64,000 nucleotides of DNA from Planctomycetia bacterium. Lineage in GTDB: Bacteria; Planctomycetota; Planctomycetia; Pirellulales; Thermoguttaceae. The stretch covers positions 62,001 through 126,000 of the forward strand of contig JAUNBG010000004.1 in NCBI GenBank assembly GCA_030527205.1, given 5' to 3'. A model generated the notes under the pieces. The model saw only the letters and a list, made by a program, of their open reading frames with translations, had not been told where the DNA came from and ran no database searches. This document shows, one piece after another, positions 1 to 7,771 of this stretch (its first letter is position 1; each line of letters opens with the position of its first letter). A program made the position numbers and the translations under genes.

Positions 1-912
1 GACAAGGCTCGTAATCAAGTTGAATTGGTCTTAACGCCGGATGATCTTCTTGCTCAAGATGAACATTTCTGGCAAATACCGATGATAACGCCGTTTGTTT
101 CGCGGTTCGCTTATCGATTTATTGACAACGTTTATAAGGGGAACGCCGATTTGGTTATTCCGTCGCAGAATACAACCAGCGGCGATTATCGATCGGCCAG
201 TCATCTGCTTATAGAGAAAAAAAATCCTTATTCCAACGCATTTCGTCAAAGAAAAACATATGACGAATGGCTTGCTCTTTATCGGGATCAGAATGTCGTA
301 AGCGAAAAGATTGGGGAACAAACGCTGGAATTCGGACAAAGAGCAGCGATTCTCAACAGCTCTTTCTCATCAGGGAATTATGATCTCGTTTTGACCCGAG
401 CGATGCGGCATTTCGGTTTGCTGACCCAAGATCAGGGCTGGACAGCGGAACGAGCGGTATCCGATACAGGGCAATTGATTTATGACGTCGAAAAAGGTTT
501 TTTCAGCGCGAACAGTTCCCGATTTTCGGTTTTTGCCGGAAAATGTAATGAGTTACATAAAACAGATTCGTTTCAAATTCAATCGCCCAATGATCGAGCT
601 GCGGTTGCTGTTCTGGCTCTTGATGGTCAACCCCTTAAAACGTCTTCGTCTGTTTTGGTTTACGCAATGGGACGTTGTTATAATTCCGGTATGACCTGGG
701 ACGGAACAACCTTGACCAGTCTTGGAAAAGAACCGATTCTGTATGAAGATATTCGCGGAACGTTAATGATTCAATCAGATCGTTCAACCTGTTGCGTCTG
801 GAAACTTGATTCGCTCGGTCGTCGAACAGAAAAAATCATTCCTCAACAAACCGACAAAGGCTTTAACTTTCCGCTTGGGGATACAATCTTTTATGAGTTG
901 TCGTTTGAATAA
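1..912 (+). CDS. C-terminal part of a probable secreted glycoside hydrolase (5' end outside window)
   Basis: The reading frame is open from base 1 and ends at 912, so the gene enters from the left; the first start-like codon inside (TTG at 25) is not a real start. About 300 C-terminal residues are visible. A segment near residues 150-180 (SDTGQLIYD followed by FSANSSRFSVFAG) resembles the strand-rich tail that follows the catalytic barrel in clan GH-A cellulase-like enzymes, where a similar SDTG...W/YD...TP pattern is common. No catalytic residues can be assigned because the barrel is mostly missing. The next gene downstream is a sugar-type symporter, followed by a secreted propeller enzyme and a XylR-like regulator, which supports a carbohydrate role. 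The family call is inference from pattern memory; a generic secreted beta-rich protein is the alternative. Confidence 0.45.
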   Translation, partial: DKARNQVELVLTPDDLLAQDEHFWQIPMITPFVSRFAYRFIDNVYKGNADLVIPSQNTTSGDYRSASHLLIEKKNPYSNAFRQRKTYDEWLALYRDQNVVSEKIGEQTLEFGQRAAILNSSFSSGNYDLVLTRAMRHFGLLTQDQGWTAERAVSDTGQLIYDVEKGFFSANSSRFSVFAGKCNELHKTDSFQIQSPNDRAAVAVLALDGQPLKTSSSVLVYAMGRCYNSGMTWDGTTLTSLGKEPILYEDIRGTLMIQSDRSTCCVWKLDSLGRRTEKIIPQQTDKGFNFPLGDTIFYELSFE

Positions 913-1014
913 TTCCGAAAAATAGTATAGCATAAATCAATAACAGGCAAACTAACAAACATTCAATTGAGGCAATTTCCGCTCAATATTAGAATTAGGA
1001 AAGAAGAGTAAAAA

Positions 1015-2640
1015 ATGAGCGAAATCAATATTATCGATTTAACAACGCTTTTCATTTATTTTGCCATTCTTCTGATCGTCGGTTTTGTAAAAGGCCGAGG
1101 AAAACGTCAGGATAGCGGAAGTTTCTTTGTTGCGAAGGCTTCCTTGCCTTGGTGGGTCATCGCAGCGGCATTTGTTGCAACCGGAATGAATACGGAACAA
1201 CTTGTCGGTCAAAACGGAATGGCGTATAAAATCGGACTTCCGCTTTTGAATTGGTATTTTATTGTTTTTATCGTCTATTCGATGTTGATTTTCGTCTTTC
1301 TTCCAGTCTATTTAAGAAACGGTATTGTAACGATGCCGGAGTATTTGGGACGTCGTTTCAATTCGGTCTGTCAAAATGTGTTTACGGTAATTCTTCTTTT
1401 GAGTTATGTTTTTATGAATTTGGCGGTTGTGTTTTACGGAGGGGCCAAACTGCTGGAAGTCGTTTTTGGATTGAACATCTGGACAGGCGTAATATTAATA
1501 GGCGTTGTTGCAGGACTTTATACGATGTATGGGGGCATGAGTTCGGCAGCGTATGCGGCAGTTTTTCAATTTGCGTTGATTTTTCTTTCAGGTTTTTATC
1601 TTCTTTATTTAGCGTATCAGAAACTTCCAAACGGATGGTCGGATGTAATAGCGTCGGCGCCTTGCGGTTTTCATATGATGCGTCCGATGGATTATCCCGA
1701 GATTCCCTGGCATGCGGTTCCTTTGACGATATTGGGGATTCATCTGTATTATTCGTGTGCCAATCAGGCTCTGGTTCAGGGCTGTTTCGGCGCGAAAAGA
1801 GAATGGGATGCGCGAATCGGTTTGATTGTTGCCGGATTTTTTGTTGTCTTAAGACCGTTTGTCGAAATTTTTCCAGGTCTTTTTTGCAGGGCGATTGCCG
1901 TTGTTGACCCGTCGTTCAATTTGGGCGATCAACCGGTTGATAATGTTCTGCCGATCATGATTCGTCAATTGGTTCCCATTGGATTGCAAGGCTTTATTCT
2001 TATTGGAATTCTGGCTTCGGTCATGTCGACGATTGCCGCTTTTTTGAACTCGATTTCGACTTTGTTTACGCTCAATGTTTACAAAAGTTGGATCAATCGC
2101 AACGCCACGGAAAAGCAGCTTGTTTGGGTTGGAACCATTGCAACGTTCATATTAATGATTTTCAGTATTCTTTATTCGCCGATGATAGGTTATTTAAGCG
2201 GGGGAATCTTCATTTATTTTCAAACGTTGGCGTCTTACATAACAGTTCCGCTTGCAACGGTTTTCTTGATCGGAGTTCTTTGGAAACGAGCAACATCGAC
2301 AGCGGCTTTGACGGTTTTGACAGCAGGAATTCCTCTTGGTCTTTTTGTTGCCAACAATCTTGTTCCGGGCTTATTTGAAGACGAAACGATAAGACGTTAC
2401 AGCTTGAGAAATCCCTTTATAACCGGAGCAATGACGCAAGTTCTTTGTGTGATACTGATGATTGTTGTCAGCTTTTTCAGTCGTCCGAATCCGGTCGAAG
2501 AAGTTCGTCCTCTGACTTTTTCGTTGGACAAGCTTCGACTTCCCGCCGATGAACCCAAACGTCCGTTTTATCAACGAGTCGGCTTTTTGTGGAGCATTTT
2601 TGTTTTGTTTTATGTTGCGATTTATATATATTTATGGTAA
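1015..2640 (+). CDS. SSS-family sodium/solute symporter (SGLT-like sugar transporter)
   Basis: A 541-residue polytopic inner-membrane protein with about 13-14 hydrophobic segments spread along its length, the size and layout of the solute:sodium symporter family. The segment ATGMNTEQLVGQNG near residue 60 matches the SGLT-type core motif (family form S/T-N-x-x-x-E-x-x-V-G-x-x-G), and GLYTMYGGMSSAAYAAVFQ near 170 matches the family's TxxGGxxAVxxTDxxQ region, although the usual Asp is replaced by Ala-Val. The start is ATG 1015, preceded by a purine-rich GAAAGAAGAG. It lies 100 bp after a glycosidase-like gene and 108 bp before a secreted propeller enzyme on the same strand, so uptake of the released sugar is the likely job. 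The exact substrate cannot be read from sequence; myo-inositol, hexoses or sialic acid are all possible for this branch. Confidence 0.85.
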   Translation: MSEINIIDLTTLFIYFAILLIVGFVKGRGKRQDSGSFFVAKASLPWWVIAAAFVATGMNTEQLVGQNGMAYKIGLPLLNWYFIVFIVYSMLIFVFLPVYLRNGIVTMPEYLGRRFNSVCQNVFTVILLLSYVFMNLAVVFYGGAKLLEVVFGLNIWTGVILIGVVAGLYTMYGGMSSAAYAAVFQFALIFLSGFYLLYLAYQKLPNGWSDVIASAPCGFHMMRPMDYPEIPWHAVPLTILGIHLYYSCANQALVQGCFGAKREWDARIGLIVAGFFVVLRPFVEIFPGLFCRAIAVVDPSFNLGDQPVDNVLPIMIRQLVPIGLQGFILIGILASVMSTIAAFLNSISTLFTLNVYKSWINRNATEKQLVWVGTIATFILMIFSILYSPMIGYLSGGIFIYFQTLASYITVPLATVFLIGVLWKRATSTAALTVLTAGIPLGLFVANNLVPGLFEDETIRRYSLRNPFITGAMTQVLCVILMIVVSFFSRPNPVEEVRPLTFSLDKLRLPADEPKRPFYQRVGFLWSIFVLFYVAIYIYLW

Positions 2641-2748
2641 AATTCCTGAAAAACTCAGAGAACTGACGTTCTTGACCGTTTTTGTAAGAATTTCGAGCGT
2701 TTTTATGTTTTTATATTGAAAAAAGAGTAACCAGAAAATGGAGCTTTT

Positions 2749-4773
2749 ATGATCATAAACAAAGAATTGTCTTGTCTGTTTTTGACCGGAATGATTTGCG
2801 TTTTTTCTACAGCGTTGACAGCAAGCGACTTAGAGAATCAAATTCCCGCGAAAGAAGTACGGAACGGTCAACCCGTTTTTGAATATGAGGCGGTTGAAGG
2901 AGACGTTCTCAGCGGTTTTTATCTTCGTTTGGCCAATGGACTCCCTCCGCGTCAAGAACCTGTCGTTGTTGGACTTAAGTTGAACGATGAACTTTTGCCG
3001 GCGCGAGTTTCGATCCCCGTTTTTTCTTATCCTCTTGTTTATCAAACGCGTCCCTTTACGCATTCGGAAACATTTCCCCCGCTGGATGTTGCATTGGAAT
3101 ATCGGGAAGCAATCCAACCTGTTTCATTGGAACCCGGCGATCGCGTCAGCGTTGAAATTGTTTCAACGGCGCCGCTTCAAAGCGGGATCGTTGCGGGCAT
3201 TCAACTTCAAGGGCGATATAAACTTACAGAAATGAGAAATCCGATCCGCGACGCAAGGACAAACGGGCCGGTTTGCCTGATTCCCTGGGAAGCGCCGGAA
3301 ATAATAGCAGTTGGCACACAAAAGAAATTTGACCCTCTTTGCGCTCCGCAAAATAATTCGTCGATTATCAATGATGAGGACGGAACACTTTATCAGTTTA
3401 CGGCTTACTATTCCGTCGATGAACAATACGGAGGCGGTCGCGGCGGTTCTTTTTCGCGTATTTATGGTTATCGCAAACGACCAGGCGCCAAAAGTTGGGA
3501 AGAGATCGGGCTTGTCGTCGATCTGATGAAAGACAAAACATATTCTGGCGACCCGTTTGTTTTTCGCGACTTAAAAGGAACCCCCTGTCTGGTTTATACA
3601 ACCTGCGACGGAACAAACGGTTTTCAAGATTGGAAAAGGATCGACGCCTGGTTGATTCGATCAACGACCGATAGTTTTGAGGGGCCTTGGGGAAAACCGA
3701 CGCCGCTGTTACTCGACTATCCCCGGGAACCAGACGACAATAAAACAGGCGGAAGAGCCAACTGCATAAGAATTTATACAAGACAAGCGACCAATGATTA
3801 TGTTTTCGTTTGGAATCATGGGGCGCAAGATATGGATATTCGCGTCATCATTCTTCCGACTTTGGACGTTCCTGTTTCGCATGAACAAATCAATCAGGGA
3901 ACGATCGTCGTCAAAAATCAGGAAGAAGGGGGCGGCGGTTTTCAGTATGGAAGCAAAGGTTATTATTCGACTTGGCAGATTCCCTGGTTAAACGATCCCA
4001 ACGGAGTTCAACGACTTTACGAATTTGATCTTGCCGATGCGGACAATCCGGAAGCGTGGCGCGTTGTCCCCGGTTCGCTGGGGTTTAATGACGGAACAAA
4101 CCCGTTGATCGATGGCGGATGTACAGCGGATGCCTGGGCTGTTTCTGTTATCAACGACGAATTATGGGCAACTTCCTGTCAATGGAGCGTTACGAACGGC
4201 AAAAATTATTTGGTCGCCTGCCGCGCTTTGCTTCCTTTATCGGCGTTAAATTTATCGGCGTTAAATGACGAATGTAAGGAATTATCTTTTCCGCGATCGA
4301 ATGAATTGCGTTACGGAGCAGTTCGAACCGAGCCGTATCACGAAACCGTTCCAACGATCGAATACGCATTGGGGAACGACTGTTCTCTGGAATTTGATTT
4401 CTATAGCGAAGGAGAATTGTCTTACGGATTTATCGGTCTTGCTCCGTCGGATCAACCTCTGTTTCGGCATGGAATCGCCTTGGAGTTTTCGCCGCAAGGA
4501 GGGCGATTGGTCGCTTACGGAGAAGATCCATTCCCCATTGCTCTTTCTGACGTTACAACGGTTCGATGGGAACCGGGAAAAAGCTGGCATTTGAAACTTC
4601 AGCGGTCTGGACGAACGATAACCGCTTTTGTCGATCAGGAACAAATCGGACCGATTACGCTTGAAGAATCGATTTTGTCGGAGCTTGAAAAATCGCCGAG
4701 ATTTAAATTATATGGTTGGAAAGGCGGCCTTTATAAAATTTCCAACGCAATATTAACCGACGGGAAAGAATGA
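2749..4773 (+). CDS. Secreted beta-propeller protein, GH43/GH32-like, with C-terminal LamG-like domain
   Basis: 674 residues. An N-terminal signal peptide (KELSCLFLTGMICVFSTALTAS, about residues 4-25) is followed by a roughly 130-residue beta domain. A central region (about 155-510) is rich in Trp and Asp/Gly blades with recurring patterns such as YSGDPFVFRD and GTPCLVYTTCDG, as in five-bladed GH43/GH32-type propellers. A copy of the GH32-like motif W-L-N-D-P-N-G lies at about residues 413-419, unusually far from the N terminus. The last 150 residues read as a concanavalin/LamG-type jelly roll (SLEFDFYSEGELSYGFIG...KSWHLKLQRSGRTITAFVD). A short SALN/LSALN duplication sits near residue 504. 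GGAG lies 5 nt before ATG 2749. It shares its strand with the symporter upstream and the XylR-like gene downstream. Enzyme activity is inferred; a non-catalytic binding protein is possible. Confidence 0.6.
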   Translation: MIINKELSCLFLTGMICVFSTALTASDLENQIPAKEVRNGQPVFEYEAVEGDVLSGFYLRLANGLPPRQEPVVVGLKLNDELLPARVSIPVFSYPLVYQTRPFTHSETFPPLDVALEYREAIQPVSLEPGDRVSVEIVSTAPLQSGIVAGIQLQGRYKLTEMRNPIRDARTNGPVCLIPWEAPEIIAVGTQKKFDPLCAPQNNSSIINDEDGTLYQFTAYYSVDEQYGGGRGGSFSRIYGYRKRPGAKSWEEIGLVVDLMKDKTYSGDPFVFRDLKGTPCLVYTTCDGTNGFQDWKRIDAWLIRSTTDSFEGPWGKPTPLLLDYPREPDDNKTGGRANCIRIYTRQATNDYVFVWNHGAQDMDIRVIILPTLDVPVSHEQINQGTIVVKNQEEGGGGFQYGSKGYYSTWQIPWLNDPNGVQRLYEFDLADADNPEAWRVVPGSLGFNDGTNPLIDGGCTADAWAVSVINDELWATSCQWSVTNGKNYLVACRALLPLSALNLSALNDECKELSFPRSNELRYGAVRTEPYHETVPTIEYALGNDCSLEFDFYSEGELSYGFIGLAPSDQPLFRHGIALEFSPQGGRLVAYGEDPFPIALSDVTTVRWEPGKSWHLKLQRSGRTITAFVDQEQIGPITLEESILSELEKSPRFKLYGWKGGLYKISNAILTDGKE

Positions 4774-4868
4774 AAAGGATTGCAAAGGTTTTGCCATTTC
4801 AGCGTTTCCAGCGACCATTTTCGCGACGTTGAATCATTGTTGATTTTCTTCCCGTTTTAATGAATTTT

Positions 4869-4977
4869 AGGAAGTTCCCCCCAAAATTACAGGGAATGCG
4901 CGTCTCGTCCGCTTGAACTGTTTTTGCGGAGCTTCCTTATTAGAGTTTATTGCGAAAACAGTTTTTCAGGACTTCCT
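4869..4977 (-). mobile_element. Family A MITE-like element, copy 1 (diverged)
   Basis: About 109 bp bounded by AGGAAGTTC and its inverted counterpart GGACTTCCT, with the family core CGTCTCGTCCGC inside. Flanks are TTTT on the left and TGTT on the right (3 of 4 match, as for a decayed 4-bp target duplication). Relative to other copies the middle carries an extra internal GCTTCCTTATTAG. It ends 27 nt before the start codon of the XylR-like gene and so occupies its promoter region. Confidence 0.7.
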
Positions 4978-5004
4978 TGTTGCTTAATCGTAAGAACCAG
5001 AAAC

Positions 5005-6162
5005 ATGAAACTGGATACCAAACGCATTTTGCTTATTATTGAGTCATCAACCAGTTATGGGCGTGAGATTCTTCATGGAATTTCGCAATTTGCGCGCGAA
5101 AAAAATAATTGGTGGTTCCTTGTCGAACTGCGAGGAATCGAAGAATCGCCGCCCCTTCTTTTGAAAAACTGGAAAGGGGACGGCATCATTTCTCGCGTTT
5201 CCAATTCCAAAACGTTTCGACTTATTCAGCAATGCGACTGTCCTTATGTTGATCTTCTTTGGGATTTTAAAAATGCGATCAAATGCGAAGATCTGCTCAT
5301 TGCAAAAAAATTCTATGAATATTTTATCAGTCTTGGCTTTCAACATTTCGGTTTTTTTTCGTTTGGTAAAACGGAATGGATTCAAACGCGTAAACAAGTT
5401 GTTTTGGAAGAAGGAAAGCAACTTGATTTAACGATTCATACATTTGAACCGAGCCTCATCAAAGACGATATGTGTCCCGAACCTCAATGGAACGATTATT
5501 ATGAAAAACAATTAATATGCTGGCTTCATTCGCTTCCCAAGCCGATCGCAATCCTTGCGGCAAATGATCATCAAGCGGTTCATTTGTTGAATTATTGTAT
5601 TCAAGAACAAATCAATATTCCGGACGAAATTGCTATTCTCGGGATTAACAATGACGATCATTTATGCAATATTGTTTCGCCCTCTCTTTCAAGCATTGAT
5701 CCCAATGCGTTTCAGGTTGGATATGAAGCGGCTCGAATGTTGGATCACAAAATCAATTTTAACGATCTCTCTCTTTTTGAAAGGCGAACGATTGAACCCA
5801 AAGGAATAATCGTGAGACAATCAACGGAAACATTGATGATTGACAATGCCGATATTATTGACGCCATTCGATTTATCAGAAAATATGCGACTCAGGGAAT
5901 TCGTGTTTGTGATGTTCTGGAAGAAGTACAACTTTCCAATAAAACCTTGGAACGCTGGTTTAAAAAAACGCTTGGGCATACTCCAGAACGCGAGATTATT
6001 CTGGTTAAACTTCGTCACGCAGAATCTTTGCTCAGAAATACACAAATGTCAATCAGAAAAATAGCCGAGCTGTCGGGCTTCCAGTCTGAACGATATTTTG
6101 TTCAGTTTTTTCGACGCGAAAAAGGATTGACCCCTTATCAATTTCGAAAGAATATCGAATAA
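5005..6162 (+). CDS. XylR-like transcriptional regulator (LacI-type sensor plus AraC HTH)
   Basis: 385 residues from ATG 5005. Residues about 5-270 form a periplasmic-binding-protein-like sensor of the type fused to AraC domains in xylose regulators (ILLIIESSTSYGREILHGI near the start; PIAILAANDHQAVHLL and IAILGINNDDHLCNIVSP later, the classic LacI/XylR core). Residues about 285-385 form the AraC/XylS double helix-turn-helix, ending in SIRKIAELSGFQSERYFVQFFRREKGLTPYQFR, broken here as the typical recognition helix and PxxFR signature. The frame stays open upstream into a repeat element (a longer start at 4924 is possible), but the family N terminus begins at MKLDTKR. It probably controls the adjacent symporter and glycosidase genes in response to a sugar. 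The promoter region is occupied by a MITE-like repeat. Confidence 0.85.
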   Translation: MKLDTKRILLIIESSTSYGREILHGISQFAREKNNWWFLVELRGIEESPPLLLKNWKGDGIISRVSNSKTFRLIQQCDCPYVDLLWDFKNAIKCEDLLIAKKFYEYFISLGFQHFGFFSFGKTEWIQTRKQVVLEEGKQLDLTIHTFEPSLIKDDMCPEPQWNDYYEKQLICWLHSLPKPIAILAANDHQAVHLLNYCIQEQINIPDEIAILGINNDDHLCNIVSPSLSSIDPNAFQVGYEAARMLDHKINFNDLSLFERRTIEPKGIIVRQSTETLMIDNADIIDAIRFIRKYATQGIRVCDVLEEVQLSNKTLERWFKKTLGHTPEREIILVKLRHAESLLRNTQMSIRKIAELSGFQSERYFVQFFRREKGLTPYQFRKNIE

Positions 6163-6283
6163 GAATTCGCATTCACACAAAAAGGTTGAACAACCATTGA
6201 GCAAGGAAATTGTTGCGCAACATTTTATTTTCGCACACATTTTGATTTATGCAACTAAAATAAGGCCGTTTTTTCGACCGGAA

Positions 6284-6312
6284 GCGGACGAGAGGTCCGT
6301 TCCAGTTTTGTT
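6284..6312 (+). repeat. Possible remnant core of a family A element
   Basis: GCGGACGAGAGGTCCG followed by TTCC closely resembles the palindromic core of the family A repeats (GCGGACGAGACGTCCGCGTTCC), but no terminal inverted repeats are recognisable around it. It lies between the convergent XylR-like and FMN-reductase genes and could also serve as a small hairpin. Confidence 0.3.
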
Positions 6313-6447
6313 TGTTCTGCAACGGTTGGCAACCGATAAATAGAAATATAACAGAACGCGATCACGAATTCAGATTCAGTTCGTCAATCCAAGTTTTGAG
6401 AACAGAAACAATCGCCGCTTTTTGAGTTTTTTGCGGGGAACACTTTT

Positions 6448-7134
6448 TTATTGACGAAGGGCAGTCTGCGCGACGCGTTGTCCTAAAGACTCAGCAAGTT
6501 TTTTTCCCAAATCATCCTGATCCAGCGAATCATTTTGATTCCAACAGAGAGCGCCAATGCGACCAGCCGATCCGGTTCCAGGCAAAATAACTCCTTCATG
6601 CATAAGATATGTATTGATGCCCTGAACGACAGATTCCTGACCTCCGTTTCGAGCGCCCCCAACGGCCAATGCGCCGCCCGTTTTCCCTTGCAGCAGAGCA
6701 TGATCAATCTGGGAAAACAAAGCGACGACAAAAAGACTCATCATGCTGTTAAAAACGGGACTGCCGACAATAATCCCCTTAACATTTGCGGCTCGAAATT
6801 GATCTTCAAGTTTTATGATATCTCCCGTTGCCGGCTTTGTTGCCTGTTCGCCCAAAACCCGTTCGGAATCGAAGAGTCGGTAATCGACCAAATGAACGAG
6901 TTCCGTTTCAATCCGCTCTGGATCAACAGCTTTTGCCGCTTCAAGAACCATTTTCAGTCCCTGGGCTGTTGTCTTGTCCCGTCTTGGGCTTCCGTTCAAC
7001 GCAATAATCTTGATCTTATCGTTCGAAAGGGGATTGTCGGCTGGCATTGCAACTTTTTGCGATAACAAAACAGTTCCGACCGTTGCAGCGGAGAGCCCCA
7101 AAAATTTGCGTCGATTCTTTCGATTGCTTGTCAT
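6448..7134 (-). CDS. Tat-exported NADPH-dependent FMN reductase / flavodoxin-fold oxidoreductase
   Basis: 228 residues. The N terminus NRRKFLGLSAATVGTVLLS is a twin-arginine-like leader (RRKF plus hydrophobic core), so the protein is probably exported. From residue 42 the sequence IIALNGSPRRDKTTAQGLK is the phosphate-binding loop of the NADPH-dependent FMN reductase family, and IIVGSPVFNSMMS is the typical second flavin-contact loop; GGALAVGGARNGGQESV follows. It would bind FMN and reduce a quinone, flavin or metal. Start ATG 7134 has an excellent AAAGGAG 5 nt upstream. The gene stands alone, convergent with the XylR-like gene, and a family B repeat begins 23 bp upstream of its start. Confidence 0.85.
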   Translation of the reverse strand: MTSNRKNRRKFLGLSAATVGTVLLSQKVAMPADNPLSNDKIKIIALNGSPRRDKTTAQGLKMVLEAAKAVDPERIETELVHLVDYRLFDSERVLGEQATKPATGDIIKLEDQFRAANVKGIIVGSPVFNSMMSLFVVALFSQIDHALLQGKTGGALAVGGARNGGQESVVQGINTYLMHEGVILPGTGSAGRIGALCWNQNDSLDQDDLGKKLAESLGQRVAQTALRQ

Positions 7135-7156
7135 TTTTTCTCCTTTGAAACAATTA

Positions 7157-7421
7157 CTGGCTTTCCCCGGTTTTTCTTTTCCGCGACACAGAATAGAAGA
7201 TTATCCGTCGGAAAAAAGGATTTCGTGTGGCTCAGCGAACAGGAGAAAAACTCCCGAAACGAGCGACAAAAACGAATCTTTTACAAAAGGAACAGTCGTT
7301 TTTTAAAAGCAATTTAAATAACGACAAAATCGGAAGTTCCAAAAAGAAAGCGTCGTTGCGTTTCCGCTGCGTCGCTGCGCGAAAATTTCCAATATCATAA
7401 CCAAAATCGGGGAAAGAACAG
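7157..7421 (+). mobile_element. Family B palindromic element, copy 1
   Basis: About 265 bp with imperfect terminal inverted repeats CTGGCTTTCCCCGG... and ...CGGGGAAAGAACAG. It is flanked by AACAATTA and GACAATTA, a 7-of-8 match to an 8-bp target duplication. Inside are a left arm with TTTCGTG...CAGCGAACAGG and a right arm with GCTGCGCGAAAATTTCC that partly pair. Short ORFs over it are read from the repeat and are not conserved in start or length between copies. Confidence 0.7.
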
Positions 7422-7771
7422 GACAATTATTTATTCAAATCATTTAAACGATTATCCATACTCAATGACTCAATCAGTCAATTATGGTTTAGTTGATCTT
7501 GTTTTTCTTCAGTATAAACGGAAAGAACAGCTCTGTAAACATCCATTTCGGTTTCGATTCATTGGTTTCGCTTGATTGGGTTCGCTTATTAGGTTAAGAA
7601 TTCTCTTGACGTCCAATGCGGGCAAAAGTCTGATTTTCCTGAAGTTTTCGGAGTTGTCGTTGCGTTTGATGAATGATCTGGAATGACTCGGATTGGAGAA
7701 AAACAAAATCCTGGCGACTTATCGAATCGAAGTTTTTTTACGAAAAATTTTGAAGGATCGCGGTCGATCGT
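7422..7771. other. AT-rich gap with no gene seen
   Basis: About 350 bp between a family B element and the 3' end of the 1657-residue gene. No convincing coding frame, tRNA or hairpin with a T-run was found. Confidence 0.6.
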
